In this document: in pieces, positions 17,656-25,998 of the stretch
How positions within the stretch are numbered: the stretch's first letter is position 1
Layout of the letters: each line of letters starts with the position of its first letter
NCBI GenBank assembly: GCA_046316495.1
Contig: JBKDAM010000104.1
Coordinates: forward strand, 1 to 64,000
Length of the DNA: 64,000 nt
Source: M3007 sp046316495
Lineage (GTDB): Bacteria > Bacteroidota > Bacteroidia > Chitinophagales > Saprospiraceae
Direction: 5' to 3'
Position numbers and translations under genes: made by a program
Notes under the pieces: model-generated
The model's database searches: none
What the model saw: the letters and a program-made list of their open reading frames with translations, nothing else
What the model was told of the DNA's origin: nothing

Positions 17656-20600
17656 ATGCGGTTATTCTGTAGTGTATTATTAGCGTTCATGGCCCTTCCT
17701 TTGCTAGCACAGCAGCGGATTAGTGGGCGGGTAACCCTTGCGCCAACCGGTGAGGAGGCAGTAGGGGCTACAATCCAAGTCAAAGGCATGAACAAGGGCA
17801 CTTCCACCGATTTGGAGGGGCGGTTTTCAATTGAGCTAGGAGAGCCTGGTGCTATCCTAGTAATTGCATATACTGGATTTACTACCCAAGAGGTGGCTCC
17901 TGGCACACAAAATTTCCTTGAAATTCGCTTGGAAGAAAGCGCTACCCAGCTCAATGAAGTGGTAGTAACGGGATATGGTGTTCAGAAGCGGTCTTCCATT
18001 TCGGGAAGTGTATCAACCATTAAATCGGAGGAGCTTGCGGACAAGCCAATTCTTCGGGTCGAACAGGCACTACAAGGCCGAATTGCCGGTGTGCAAGTAG
18101 CACAGGTATCTGGTTCGCCAGGTGCAGGACTAACTGTCCGAATCCGTGGAACTGGAACCATCAACGACAGTGATCCGCTGTACATCGTAGACGGGATTCC
18201 GGTAAATGGGCTTGATTTTTTGAATCCGAATGATATTGAGACCATTAATATCCTCAAAGATGCTGCTTCTGCGGCCATTTATGGTTCTAGGGGTGCGAAT
18301 GGGGTGGTCTTAATTACCACTAAAGGCGGAAAAAAGGAGGCCACCGGATCGGTTACATACGATGCCTATTATGGAATTCAACGTCCATGGCGTTTGTTGG
18401 ACTTGTTGAACGCTACGGAATATGCCACTCTCCAGAACGAGGCTTACGTGGCTGCAGGCAAAACTCCGCTTCCAGAGTTTGCCAATCCAGCTGCCTTAGG
18501 GCGTGGAACGGACTGGCAGGAGGCTATTTTCCAGAAAGCTCCTATTGCCAGCCATCAGATAACCATGAAAGGGGGATCGAATACTTCTTCCTATTCTTTA
18601 ACAGGCAATTATTTCGCTCAAGACGGCATCGTTGGAGGAGATAAATCCAGCTTTGAGCGGGCTACAATCCGATTAAACGGAAACAATGAGTTAAAAAAAT
18701 GGCTAACCGTTGGGAGCAATATTGGCTTTACCTGGTTAGAACGCCGTGCCTTAATTGAAAATAACCAATTCACCTCTCCCCTCTTGCGGGCATTAAATAT
18801 GGATCCAGTTACCCCTGTTTACAAGCAGGATGGTACCTATGCCTATTCAAAGTACTCAGATACCGATATTGCAAACCCAGTGAACAGCATTGCGCAGACG
18901 CACAACCGTTGGAGGACGAACCGATTGGTGGGCGGTATTTTTGCAGAACTCAAATTGGGATCGCATCTCACCTTCAGAAGCACTGGGAGTACCGATATTA
19001 CCTTTGCAACCGAACGTACGTTCGTCCCACGATTTGATTTGAGCAGTGTCGCATTTTTAAGCGAAGCTCCAGCAGCAGAGAAAAACCTGGTCAACAGTGT
19101 AGGCGTCGGGAATTTTAACTGGCGCAACTGGCAACTGGAGAATGTATTGACCTACCAAAATACCTTTGCAGAAGAGCATCAACTTAGCCTGATCGCAGGC
19201 ACAACGGCTTTGAACAATCGGACCGACGCTAGTGGTGGCGCCAACACCAACTTGCCTTCGAACGACCCAAAAGATGCCTATATTTCCAATACCATCGATC
19301 CGATAGGGTCGCAAAGCGCCTGGCAATGGGCTTCTGAGTCCTCCTTGTTATCGGTATTTGGAAAAGTAAATTATCAGTTTAGGGAAACCTACCTTTTTTC
19401 TGCAACCCTCCGGGCGGATGGCTCCTCTCGTTTTGGTCGCAACAATCGATATGGTTATTTCCCCTCCTTTTCAGCTGGCTGGATTGTCAGCCATGAAGCT
19501 TTCTGGCAAGTTCCGACCATCAACTATTTTAAACTCAGGGCAAGTTGGGGCCAAAATGGTAATGACCGAATTGGTGACTACAGTTTCACGACCGTGGTTA
19601 ACAATGGTCAAAACTACAGCTTCGGTCCGGAGGAGATCATTACCAATGGAAGTGTTGCGCTTAGTGCAGCCAACCCCGATTTGAAATGGGAAACCAGTAC
19701 TCAAACGAATGTCGGAGTGGATATGGAGCTGCTTCAGGGCCGCTTCCAGTTTACGGGCGATTACTACATCAAAAAAACGTCGGACATGTTGTATGCTGCT
19801 CCGATTCCATTGGTGGCCGGTACAGCGCCCCCAATTCAAAATATTGCCACGGCTGAAAACCGAGGTTTAGAGTTGGCCTTGGAATACCGTAATTATGATC
19901 ACCCGGTGAAGTTCAGCCTCGGTGGAAATATAGCATTTATTAAAAGTGAGGTAACTGGTTTAGGAAGAGGAGGCGATCCAGTTCAATCTGGGTTGATTTT
20001 CTCTGCCAATGCCTTCGCGGCAAGAACCGATGTGGGACACCCTATCGCGGCTTTTTATGGCTTTGTAACGGATGGTATCTTTCAAAACCAGTCAGAAGTA
20101 GAGGCCCATGCGTTTCAAAGTGAAGGGACTGCTCCGGGGGATATTCGGTTTAAAGACCTGGATGGTAACGGGGTCATCAATTCGGATGACCGTACTTACA
20201 TTGGCAATCCAACTCCAGAATTGGTTTATGGATTTAATTCCACCTGGCAATGGGAGGGATTGGAGTTGAGTTTGTTTGTGCAAGGAACGCAGGGCAATGA
20301 TATTTACAATGGTACCACCCGCTATGATTTTGCGTACGTCAACCGCCCCTCTTCAGCGTTAAACCGCTGGACGGGTCCCGGTACCTCCAATTCTGAGCCA
20401 AGGGTGAACCTGAGTGATCCGAACCAGAATGCGCGGATTTCGGATCGGTTTATTGAAGACGGTTCTTATATTCGTTTGAAAAACCTCCAATTGGCCTATT
20501 TCCTTCCTTCTACCCTGCTGAAGAAAGCGCAGGTTACTCGGGCAAAAGTGTACCTGGCAGGGCAGAACCTGCTTACGTTTACCCGATACAGTGGACTGGA

Positions 20601-20703
20601 TCCAGAAATAGGGGCAGTAGGGGGTAGTTTGGAACTTGGAATTGACCGCGGTTTTTATCCACAGGCCCGTACGGTGACGGCGGGTATCAGCATCACTTTT
20701 TAA
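17656..20703 (+). CDS. susC: SusC-like TonB-dependent outer-membrane transporter
   Basis: About 1015 residues starting at MRLFCSVLLAFMALPLLAQQ, a clean signal peptide. An upstream TTG at 17590 adds 22 unlikely residues. A carboxypeptidase-like regulatory beta domain (ISGRVTLAPTGEEAVGATIQ) comes first. The TonB-box region with ATQLNEVVVTGYGVQKR and the plug (LQGRIAGVQVAQVSGSPGAG, DPLYIVDGIPVNG, IYGSRGANGVVLITTKGG) are followed by a 22-strand-type barrel ending in F. It would import oligosaccharides together with the SusD lid encoded 14 bp downstream. GH16 genes nearby point to beta-1,3-glucan fragments. The susC symbol means family, not starch specificity. Confidence 0.95.
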   Translation: MRLFCSVLLAFMALPLLAQQRISGRVTLAPTGEEAVGATIQVKGMNKGTSTDLEGRFSIELGEPGAILVIAYTGFTTQEVAPGTQNFLEIRLEESATQLNEVVVTGYGVQKRSSISGSVSTIKSEELADKPILRVEQALQGRIAGVQVAQVSGSPGAGLTVRIRGTGTINDSDPLYIVDGIPVNGLDFLNPNDIETINILKDAASAAIYGSRGANGVVLITTKGGKKEATGSVTYDAYYGIQRPWRLLDLLNATEYATLQNEAYVAAGKTPLPEFANPAALGRGTDWQEAIFQKAPIASHQITMKGGSNTSSYSLTGNYFAQDGIVGGDKSSFERATIRLNGNNELKKWLTVGSNIGFTWLERRALIENNQFTSPLLRALNMDPVTPVYKQDGTYAYSKYSDTDIANPVNSIAQTHNRWRTNRLVGGIFAELKLGSHLTFRSTGSTDITFATERTFVPRFDLSSVAFLSEAPAAEKNLVNSVGVGNFNWRNWQLENVLTYQNTFAEEHQLSLIAGTTALNNRTDASGGANTNLPSNDPKDAYISNTIDPIGSQSAWQWASESSLLSVFGKVNYQFRETYLFSATLRADGSSRFGRNNRYGYFPSFSAGWIVSHEAFWQVPTINYFKLRASWGQNGNDRIGDYSFTTVVNNGQNYSFGPEEIITNGSVALSAANPDLKWETSTQTNVGVDMELLQGRFQFTGDYYIKKTSDMLYAAPIPLVAGTAPPIQNIATAENRGLELALEYRNYDHPVKFSLGGNIAFIKSEVTGLGRGGDPVQSGLIFSANAFAARTDVGHPIAAFYGFVTDGIFQNQSEVEAHAFQSEGTAPGDIRFKDLDGNGVINSDDRTYIGNPTPELVYGFNSTWQWEGLELSLFVQGTQGNDIYNGTTRYDFAYVNRPSSALNRWTGPGTSNSEPRVNLSDPNQNARISDRFIEDGSYIRLKNLQLAYFLPSTLLKKAQVTRAKVYLAGQNLLTFTRYSGLDPEIGAVGGSLELGIDRGFYPQARTVTAGISITF

Positions 20704-20716
20704 TATTTGATTATAG

Positions 20717-22222
20717 ATGACGAACCATACACCTAATAAGAGCGGCTGGATACTTCTTTTCCTGTTTATGGGTCTTTTTTCGGCTTGTACAAAGGAGTTC
20801 TTGGAAAAAAAGCCTATTGTTGGCATCACAGAAGATAATTTTTATCGAACGGAAGAGGATGCTTTGGCGGCGGTGAATGCTGCTTATGCCACCCTGCAAT
20901 TTCAGTTGTCACCAGCGGGCCACTTCCGTTGGTTTTGGGGCGATATCATGTCAGACGATGCCATTAAAGGCGGATCTGGTGATAACGATGCCAATAATTT
21001 ACTACAGTTGGAGACCTTTCGTGGGCCTACCAATACGGATTTATTAGAATCAGAATGGGGAGCGAATTACGAAGGAATTTACCGGGCCAATGTGGTGTTG
21101 GAAAAGGTGCCATCCATTGAGATGGACGCTTCGCTGAAAGAGCGAATTTTGGGAGAGGCCCGGTTTATTCGCGCCTGGAATTTTTACAATCTAGTCACGA
21201 TGTTTGGAGGGGTTCCTAAGGCGGATCATGTATTGGCGCCTTCTGAGTACAACATGCCCCGCAGTTCGGCGGAGGAGATTTGGGATTTGATTGAATCTGA
21301 TTTGGTTTTAGCGACTGCTGGGTTATGGAAGCGAAGTGCTTATCCGGCAGCGGATCTTGGACGGATTACGCAGGGTTCGGCGCAGGCCTTATTGGTAAAA
21401 ACGTATTTATGGCGGAAAAAATGGGCGGAAGCTCGGTTGGTGGCAGAGGCTTTGATTGGGTCCAACGAATACCAGTTAACACCGGACTATGCTGATATTT
21501 TCACGTTGGCAGGTGAAAATAACGAGGAGTCGGTGTTTGAGATTCAATACATGAATGCATCTGGGGGCAACTGGGGCAAGAACAACGCCAATGAGGGTAG
21601 TTTTACCAATGTTTTCCAGCGGGCCCGCGGGCAATTTGGTGGTTATGGCTTCAATATTCCAACACAGGATTTTGTGGATGCTTTTTATGCGGAAGGCTTT
21701 GAAGATCCCCGACTTAAATCGACGGTCTTTCGGCTAGGAGATGCAATGGGTGACCGGGGGATTTTCACGATTGAGGCAACTGGTGGATTTCCTTACTTGT
21801 ATTATCCGAAAAAATATTTCACTAATAAAAGTGAGGATGCTCCGTTTGGGGATCCCAATCCTAATGGAGGTTCAAATGATCGGGTGATTCGCTTTGCAGA
21901 TGTCTTGTTAATGCACGCAGAGGCATGTTATTGGACGGGGGATGAGGCGAGTGCGAAGGTTTCTTTAAATCGGGTTCGGGCTCGCGTTGGTATTCCTCCG
22001 ATCTCTTTCAGTGGAGAGGCTCTGTTGGAGGCCATTTACCGGGAGCGCAGAATTGAGCTTGGTTTGGAGTCGCACCGTTTCTTTGATTTGGTTCGCACGG
22101 GTAGGGCTGCCCAGGAGTTGGCACCATTAGGCTTTGTTCAAGGTGTGCATGAACTTTTTCCGATTCCGAATTCACAGATTTTGGCGACGAATGGAGCTTT
22201 GACTCAAAATCCCGGGTATTAA
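20717..22222 (+). CDS. susD: SusD/RagB-like surface glycan-binding lipoprotein
   Basis: This 501-residue protein has a lipobox ending at Cys24 (MGLFSAC), followed by the SusD/RagB start (KEFLEKKPIVGITEDNFYRT) and TPR-like helices (LGEARFIRAWNFYNLVTMFG). The C-terminal RagB signature (YRERRIELGLESHRFFDLVR) is also present. It is predicted to be outer-membrane anchored as the lid of the SusC transporter. The 14-bp gap to susC indicates one operon. Substrate is inferred from the GH16 neighbours. Confidence 0.95.
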   Translation: MTNHTPNKSGWILLFLFMGLFSACTKEFLEKKPIVGITEDNFYRTEEDALAAVNAAYATLQFQLSPAGHFRWFWGDIMSDDAIKGGSGDNDANNLLQLETFRGPTNTDLLESEWGANYEGIYRANVVLEKVPSIEMDASLKERILGEARFIRAWNFYNLVTMFGGVPKADHVLAPSEYNMPRSSAEEIWDLIESDLVLATAGLWKRSAYPAADLGRITQGSAQALLVKTYLWRKKWAEARLVAEALIGSNEYQLTPDYADIFTLAGENNEESVFEIQYMNASGGNWGKNNANEGSFTNVFQRARGQFGGYGFNIPTQDFVDAFYAEGFEDPRLKSTVFRLGDAMGDRGIFTIEATGGFPYLYYPKKYFTNKSEDAPFGDPNPNGGSNDRVIRFADVLLMHAEACYWTGDEASAKVSLNRVRARVGIPPISFSGEALLEAIYRERRIELGLESHRFFDLVRTGRAAQELAPLGFVQGVHELFPIPNSQILATNGALTQNPGY

Positions 22223-22238
22223 TCAAACGAACAGAACA

Positions 22239-23075
22239 ATGAATAAGACACTTTATAGTATAACATTGCTTATAGCCGTAATGGTAGCAGCTTGTCGCCC
22301 TGAGCGGGATGACTTGTACCAACTCGGCACCCCACCTGCTGCACCGGAATGGTCGGTGGAAGCGTTGCCTGGCGACCCCAACCGCTTTGTGGTGAAGGAT
22401 TTATCTGAAGGTAATTTCCAGCGTTTGTGGGATTTCCCCGGAGGTGCGCCCAAGGCCTCTTCCGATCTGGTGGATACGGTGTATTTTGCAAAAGCGGGCA
22501 GTTACACCCTTACACTTTACGTTTCCTCTGCGGAAGGAAACGGGACGGTATTTAGTCAAAAGACCATAGAAGTGCTTAATGACGCCATTCCTGATTGCAC
22601 GACTCCGATGGGTTTATTGACAGGAAGTTGCGAAGCGGATGGTAAGAGCTGGACGTTAAGTACAGCTGCCGGAGCCGTCAAGGTTGGTCCAACGTACGAT
22701 GATTACTCTTGGTACACCTCTCCGGAAAACGGATTGCAGCCAGCCCAATACGACGACCGGTTTTGGTTTAAGTTTGACGGTGGTCTCTTTGAGAACCGCA
22801 ATAATGGCGCATCGGTGAATCCTTGGTTGGGATATGCCGTGGTGCCCTACGAAGGGGGACTCAGCTCCTTTGTTTTACAGGAGGGAACCGGCATTAACGG
22901 CAGGAATCAGCTTATTTTGCCGGACGACCAGTTTATGGGAGTGATGGATGCGGACAATGTAATGGACATCGTTCAGTTCACCGAGACTGACTTAGGCGGG
23001 AGGACCCGTTTGCGTCCGCACGATGGCACCCCTGCCGCGCAAGGGTGGTTTGAGCTCCATTTTGTTGCACAATAG
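22239..23075 (+). CDS. PKD-domain surface lipoprotein, probable surface glycan-binding protein
   Basis: This 278-residue protein has a lipobox at Cys19 (VMVAAC), a PKD-like domain (about residues 40-112, with LWDFPGGAPKAS and FAKAGSYTLTLYVSSA) and a C-terminal beta domain rich in Trp/Tyr (DDYSWYTSPEN, DDRFWFKFDGG) that could form a glycan platform. It starts 16 bp after susD and lies 20 bp before the first GH16 gene, the slot normally used for SusE/SGBP-type proteins in laminarin loci. No enzymatic motif is visible. The glycan-binding role is inferred from context. Confidence 0.75.
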   Translation: MNKTLYSITLLIAVMVAACRPERDDLYQLGTPPAAPEWSVEALPGDPNRFVVKDLSEGNFQRLWDFPGGAPKASSDLVDTVYFAKAGSYTLTLYVSSAEGNGTVFSQKTIEVLNDAIPDCTTPMGLLTGSCEADGKSWTLSTAAGAVKVGPTYDDYSWYTSPENGLQPAQYDDRFWFKFDGGLFENRNNGASVNPWLGYAVVPYEGGLSSFVLQEGTGINGRNQLILPDDQFMGVMDADNVMDIVQFTETDLGGRTRLRPHDGTPAAQGWFELHFVAQ

Positions 23076-23095
23076 TTGATTAAAACAGGAAAATT

Positions 23096-23923
23096 ATGCG
23101 AAAAACAATCGTTTGTATTTTTTGTGTCCTAGCACTTTTATCTGCCTGCACCAGCTCTAGGCAACTTAAGCATGCTGCATTGCCAGGATATGAGCTGGTT
23201 TGGGCAGATGAATTTGAGCAAGTGGGGCGTCCAGATACGGCTCGCTGGGGGTATGATTTGGGAGATGGTTGTCCAAGGATTTGTGGATGGGGAAACAACG
23301 AGCTGCAGTATTACACGGCCGACCGGAATGCCTGGGTAGCGGATGGGCGGCTGGTGCTGGAAGCCCGTCAAGAAACGGTGCAGGGGCGATCGTACACCTC
23401 TGCGAGATTGGTTAGCAAGCATAAAGGTGACTGGAAGTACGGGCGACTGGAGATACGGGCGAAACTACCTCAGGGGCGCGGTATTTGGCCAGCTATCTGG
23501 ATGTTACCGACGGACTGGAAGTATGGCGATTGGCCGGCCAGTGGGGAAATAGATATTATGGAGTTTGTTGGATACGCACCGGATAGTTTGTTTGGCACTG
23601 TGCATACACAGCGGTTCAACCATGGGATAGGTACTCAGGTGACCAAAGGAATTCAGCACCCTACTCTTTCGAGTGCTTTTCATACCTATGCGATAGATTG
23701 GGATAGCCAGAAAATTGATTTTTATGTAGATGAACTACTTTATCATACTTTCCGAAATAATGGAGAGGGAATTGCTGCCTGGCCATTTGACGAACGGTTC
23801 CACCTGTTGTTAAATGTTGCGGTGGGGGGCAATTGGGGTGGAAAAATGGGTGTAGATGACCGTATTTTTCCCCAACGAATGGAAGTAGAGTATGTTCGAG
23901 TTTACCAAAAGAAAGATCGTTAG
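23096..23923 (+). CDS. GH16 endo-beta-1,3-glucanase (laminarinase-type) lipoprotein
   Basis: This 275-residue protein has a lipobox (ALLSAC). The remainder is a GH16 beta-jelly roll with WADEFEQ, GWGNNELQYYT, RLEIRAKLPQGRGIWPAIWM and the catalytic ExDxxE signature as E151-I-D153-I-M-E156. By family knowledge the first Glu is the nucleophile and the last the acid/base. Hydrolysis of beta-1,3-linked glucan is the best substrate guess from the GWGNNELQYYT and WPAIWM surroundings. It is anchored at the outer membrane and can feed the SusC/D pair. Confidence 0.92.
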   Translation: MRKTIVCIFCVLALLSACTSSRQLKHAALPGYELVWADEFEQVGRPDTARWGYDLGDGCPRICGWGNNELQYYTADRNAWVADGRLVLEARQETVQGRSYTSARLVSKHKGDWKYGRLEIRAKLPQGRGIWPAIWMLPTDWKYGDWPASGEIDIMEFVGYAPDSLFGTVHTQRFNHGIGTQVTKGIQHPTLSSAFHTYAIDWDSQKIDFYVDELLYHTFRNNGEGIAAWPFDERFHLLLNVAVGGNWGGKMGVDDRIFPQRMEVEYVRVYQKKDR

Positions 23924-24000
23924 GTGCATTCATGCGCGTAACTGTAGATTCCAACAAGTGCCCTGTTGGGCGCGAAATCAAAACTAAAAAAAATAACACA

Positions 24001-25230
24001 ATGAATTTTTCACAAAAAATATACCTCGGGACCTTTCTTTTGGCGATGATGTTTGGAATCAATGCCTGTCTTCCGGAAGATGATGGTATTCCGGAAGATT
24101 TAAACCTCCCTGTCCTCGAGATTCAGGATGTGGTGGTGGAAGAAGAAGATGTGGATCAGGTCTTACAGGTAACCATTCGCTTGAGCGAAGTGAGTCCGAC
24201 GAATGTGGTAGTGAACTGGGTAGCCTTAGCGGGCACTGCCACAGCAGAACTAGATTATCAAGTATTGAGTTCGGGCAACAGACTGCTTTTTGAACAGGGA
24301 GAAACAGAGAAAAAGCTGGAGATCAGAATTAAAGGAGACGAAGTCAAAGAGATTGATGAGACTTTCCAAATTCAATTTTACAGTCCTAGCAACGCCACCT
24401 TGTCGCAGGAGTACTGTACCATCACCATCAAGGATGATGATGATAATTCTGCAGGGCTCACCATTCCGAGTTCGGGCTATTCGACACCTTTAACCTATGC
24501 TGGTTATAACCTGGTCTGGGCGGATGAATTTGATGGAACTACCCTAAACACCAATGATTGGACGTATGAAATTGGGGATGGTTGTCCGGTGAATTGCGGA
24601 TGGGGTAATAATGAGTTGGAGTACTACCGGGCTGAAAACACTTCCCTTGTGGAGGGGAATTTGGTCATTACGGCCCGCGCACAAAAGTTTGGCAACCGCG
24701 ACTACACTTCTTCCAGGCTCATAACGAAGGGGAAGAGACAATTTAAGTTTGGCCGGATTGATATTCGGGCGGCATTACCGAAAGGTAAGGGGCTATGGCC
24801 AGCACTTTGGATGTTAGGTTCTAACATTGATGCGGTGGGTTGGCCTGCTTGTGGGGAAATTGATATCATGGAGCTCGCTGGGGATATCCCAAACCGTGTG
24901 GTAGGAACGGTTCATTACGGTCCCAACGTGGCGGGGCACCAATACATCAGTCAGTCCACTTATTTGAGCGGAAATGCGAATTTCAATGACGCTTTTCACG
25001 TGTTTTCAATCCTTTGGGAGGCAGATAAGATTCAATTTTTGGTGGACGATGTCGTTTATCACACCATTACTCCTGCTTCCTTAAACGGGGTTGCTTATCC
25101 ATTCAATAAAAACTTTTTCTTTGTTTTCAATGTAGCGGTAGGTGGAACCTTCCCTGGTAATCCAGATGCTAGCACTGCTTTCCCACAATGGATGGTAGTG
25201 GATTATGTACGGGTATTTCAACCACAATAA
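24001..25230 (+). CDS. GH16 beta-glucanase with N-terminal Calx-beta domain, lipoprotein
   Basis: About 409 residues starting at MNFSQKIYLG. An in-frame start at 23932 would put 23 charged residues before the signal peptide. A lipobox (MMFGINAC) is followed by a Calx-beta/Na-Ca-exchanger-like domain (about residues 32-145, ending TITIKDDDD) and a GH16 domain (LVWADEFDG, CGWGNNELEYYRAE, GKGLWPALWM). The catalytic signature is E286-I-D288-I-M-E291. It is a paralogue of the preceding GH16 gene with an added domain that probably spaces the enzyme from the surface. It is the last gene of the locus, followed by a strong terminator. Confidence 0.92.
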   Translation: MNFSQKIYLGTFLLAMMFGINACLPEDDGIPEDLNLPVLEIQDVVVEEEDVDQVLQVTIRLSEVSPTNVVVNWVALAGTATAELDYQVLSSGNRLLFEQGETEKKLEIRIKGDEVKEIDETFQIQFYSPSNATLSQEYCTITIKDDDDNSAGLTIPSSGYSTPLTYAGYNLVWADEFDGTTLNTNDWTYEIGDGCPVNCGWGNNELEYYRAENTSLVEGNLVITARAQKFGNRDYTSSRLITKGKRQFKFGRIDIRAALPKGKGLWPALWMLGSNIDAVGWPACGEIDIMELAGDIPNRVVGTVHYGPNVAGHQYISQSTYLSGNANFNDAFHVFSILWEADKIQFLVDDVVYHTITPASLNGVAYPFNKNFFFVFNVAVGGTFPGNPDASTAFPQWMVVDYVRVFQPQ

Positions 25231-25250
25231 ATAACCTCCATTTCACGCAA

Positions 25251-25296
25251 AAAAGGCTGCTTATCGGGTTGATGAATCTGGTAAGCAGCTTTTTTA
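25251..25296. terminator. Bidirectional terminator between the GH16 locus and ruvC
   Basis: GCTGCTTA (25256-25263) pairs with TAAGCAGC (25282-25289), flanked by an A run upstream and a T run downstream, so it can end transcription from both sides. Confidence 0.85.
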
Positions 25297-25863
25297 TTAC
25301 TTGGTTTTGGTTGGATTGTCTTTTACAAATGCGGCCCAGCCGGAGTAGGTTTTGGTTGCTTTTAAGGGATTGGAAGATTGAAAATGGTGGCAGACAGCGG
25401 CTGCAAGTGCGTCGGTTGCATCGAGGTATTTTTCTTGAAATTTACGTTTAAGGATATTTTCCAACATACCGGCCACTTGTTCTTTTGAAGCGTTGCCATT
25501 GCCGGTCACTGCTTTTTTTATTTTTTTTGGTAAATATTCAGTGATGCTCAATCCGTTGACCATTCCCGCCGCCATTGCGACCCCTTGGGCACGGCCCAGT
25601 TTGAGCATGGCTTGTACATTTTTACCGAAAAAAGGCGCTTCAATCGCCATCTGAGAAGGGCGGTATTGATGAACCAAATCCTGTACTTGCTCGAAGATGT
25701 ACTTGAGCTTATCTACGTGCTCTTCGTCAATATGGGTAAATGTAAGTACCCCGATTTCAACTACGGATAACTGACGTTGTTTGACTTCCAGAATGGCAAA
25801 GCCAAGAACATTGGTTCCGGGGTCAATACCGAGGATACGGACAGGTTTGTCTTGTTCGATCAT
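25297..25863 (-). CDS. ruvC: Crossover junction endodeoxyribonuclease RuvC
   Basis: This 188-residue protein resolves Holliday junctions by symmetric nicking during recombination repair. The four acidic metal-binding residues of the RNase H-like fold are visible: D14 (LGIDPGTNVLGFA), E75 (MAIEAPF), D148 and D151 (LDATDALAAAVCHH). Length is normal. It is a single gene on the minus strand without ruvA or ruvB beside it, common in this phylum. Confidence 0.97.
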   Translation of the reverse strand: MIEQDKPVRILGIDPGTNVLGFAILEVKQRQLSVVEIGVLTFTHIDEEHVDKLKYIFEQVQDLVHQYRPSQMAIEAPFFGKNVQAMLKLGRAQGVAMAAGMVNGLSITEYLPKKIKKAVTGNGNASKEQVAGMLENILKRKFQEKYLDATDALAAAVCHHFQSSNPLKATKTYSGWAAFVKDNPTKTK

Positions 25864-25998
25864 GGGGCGAAGATACCTTGTTTGATTAAATTTGACGGGG
25901 ATTGTCTTAATTCGGATAGGTTAATACAGATATGTGTCCGGTTGTTTACCTTCGCGGTGTTCTAATCACTGTAGACTTATCATTTACATCCTTTTTTT

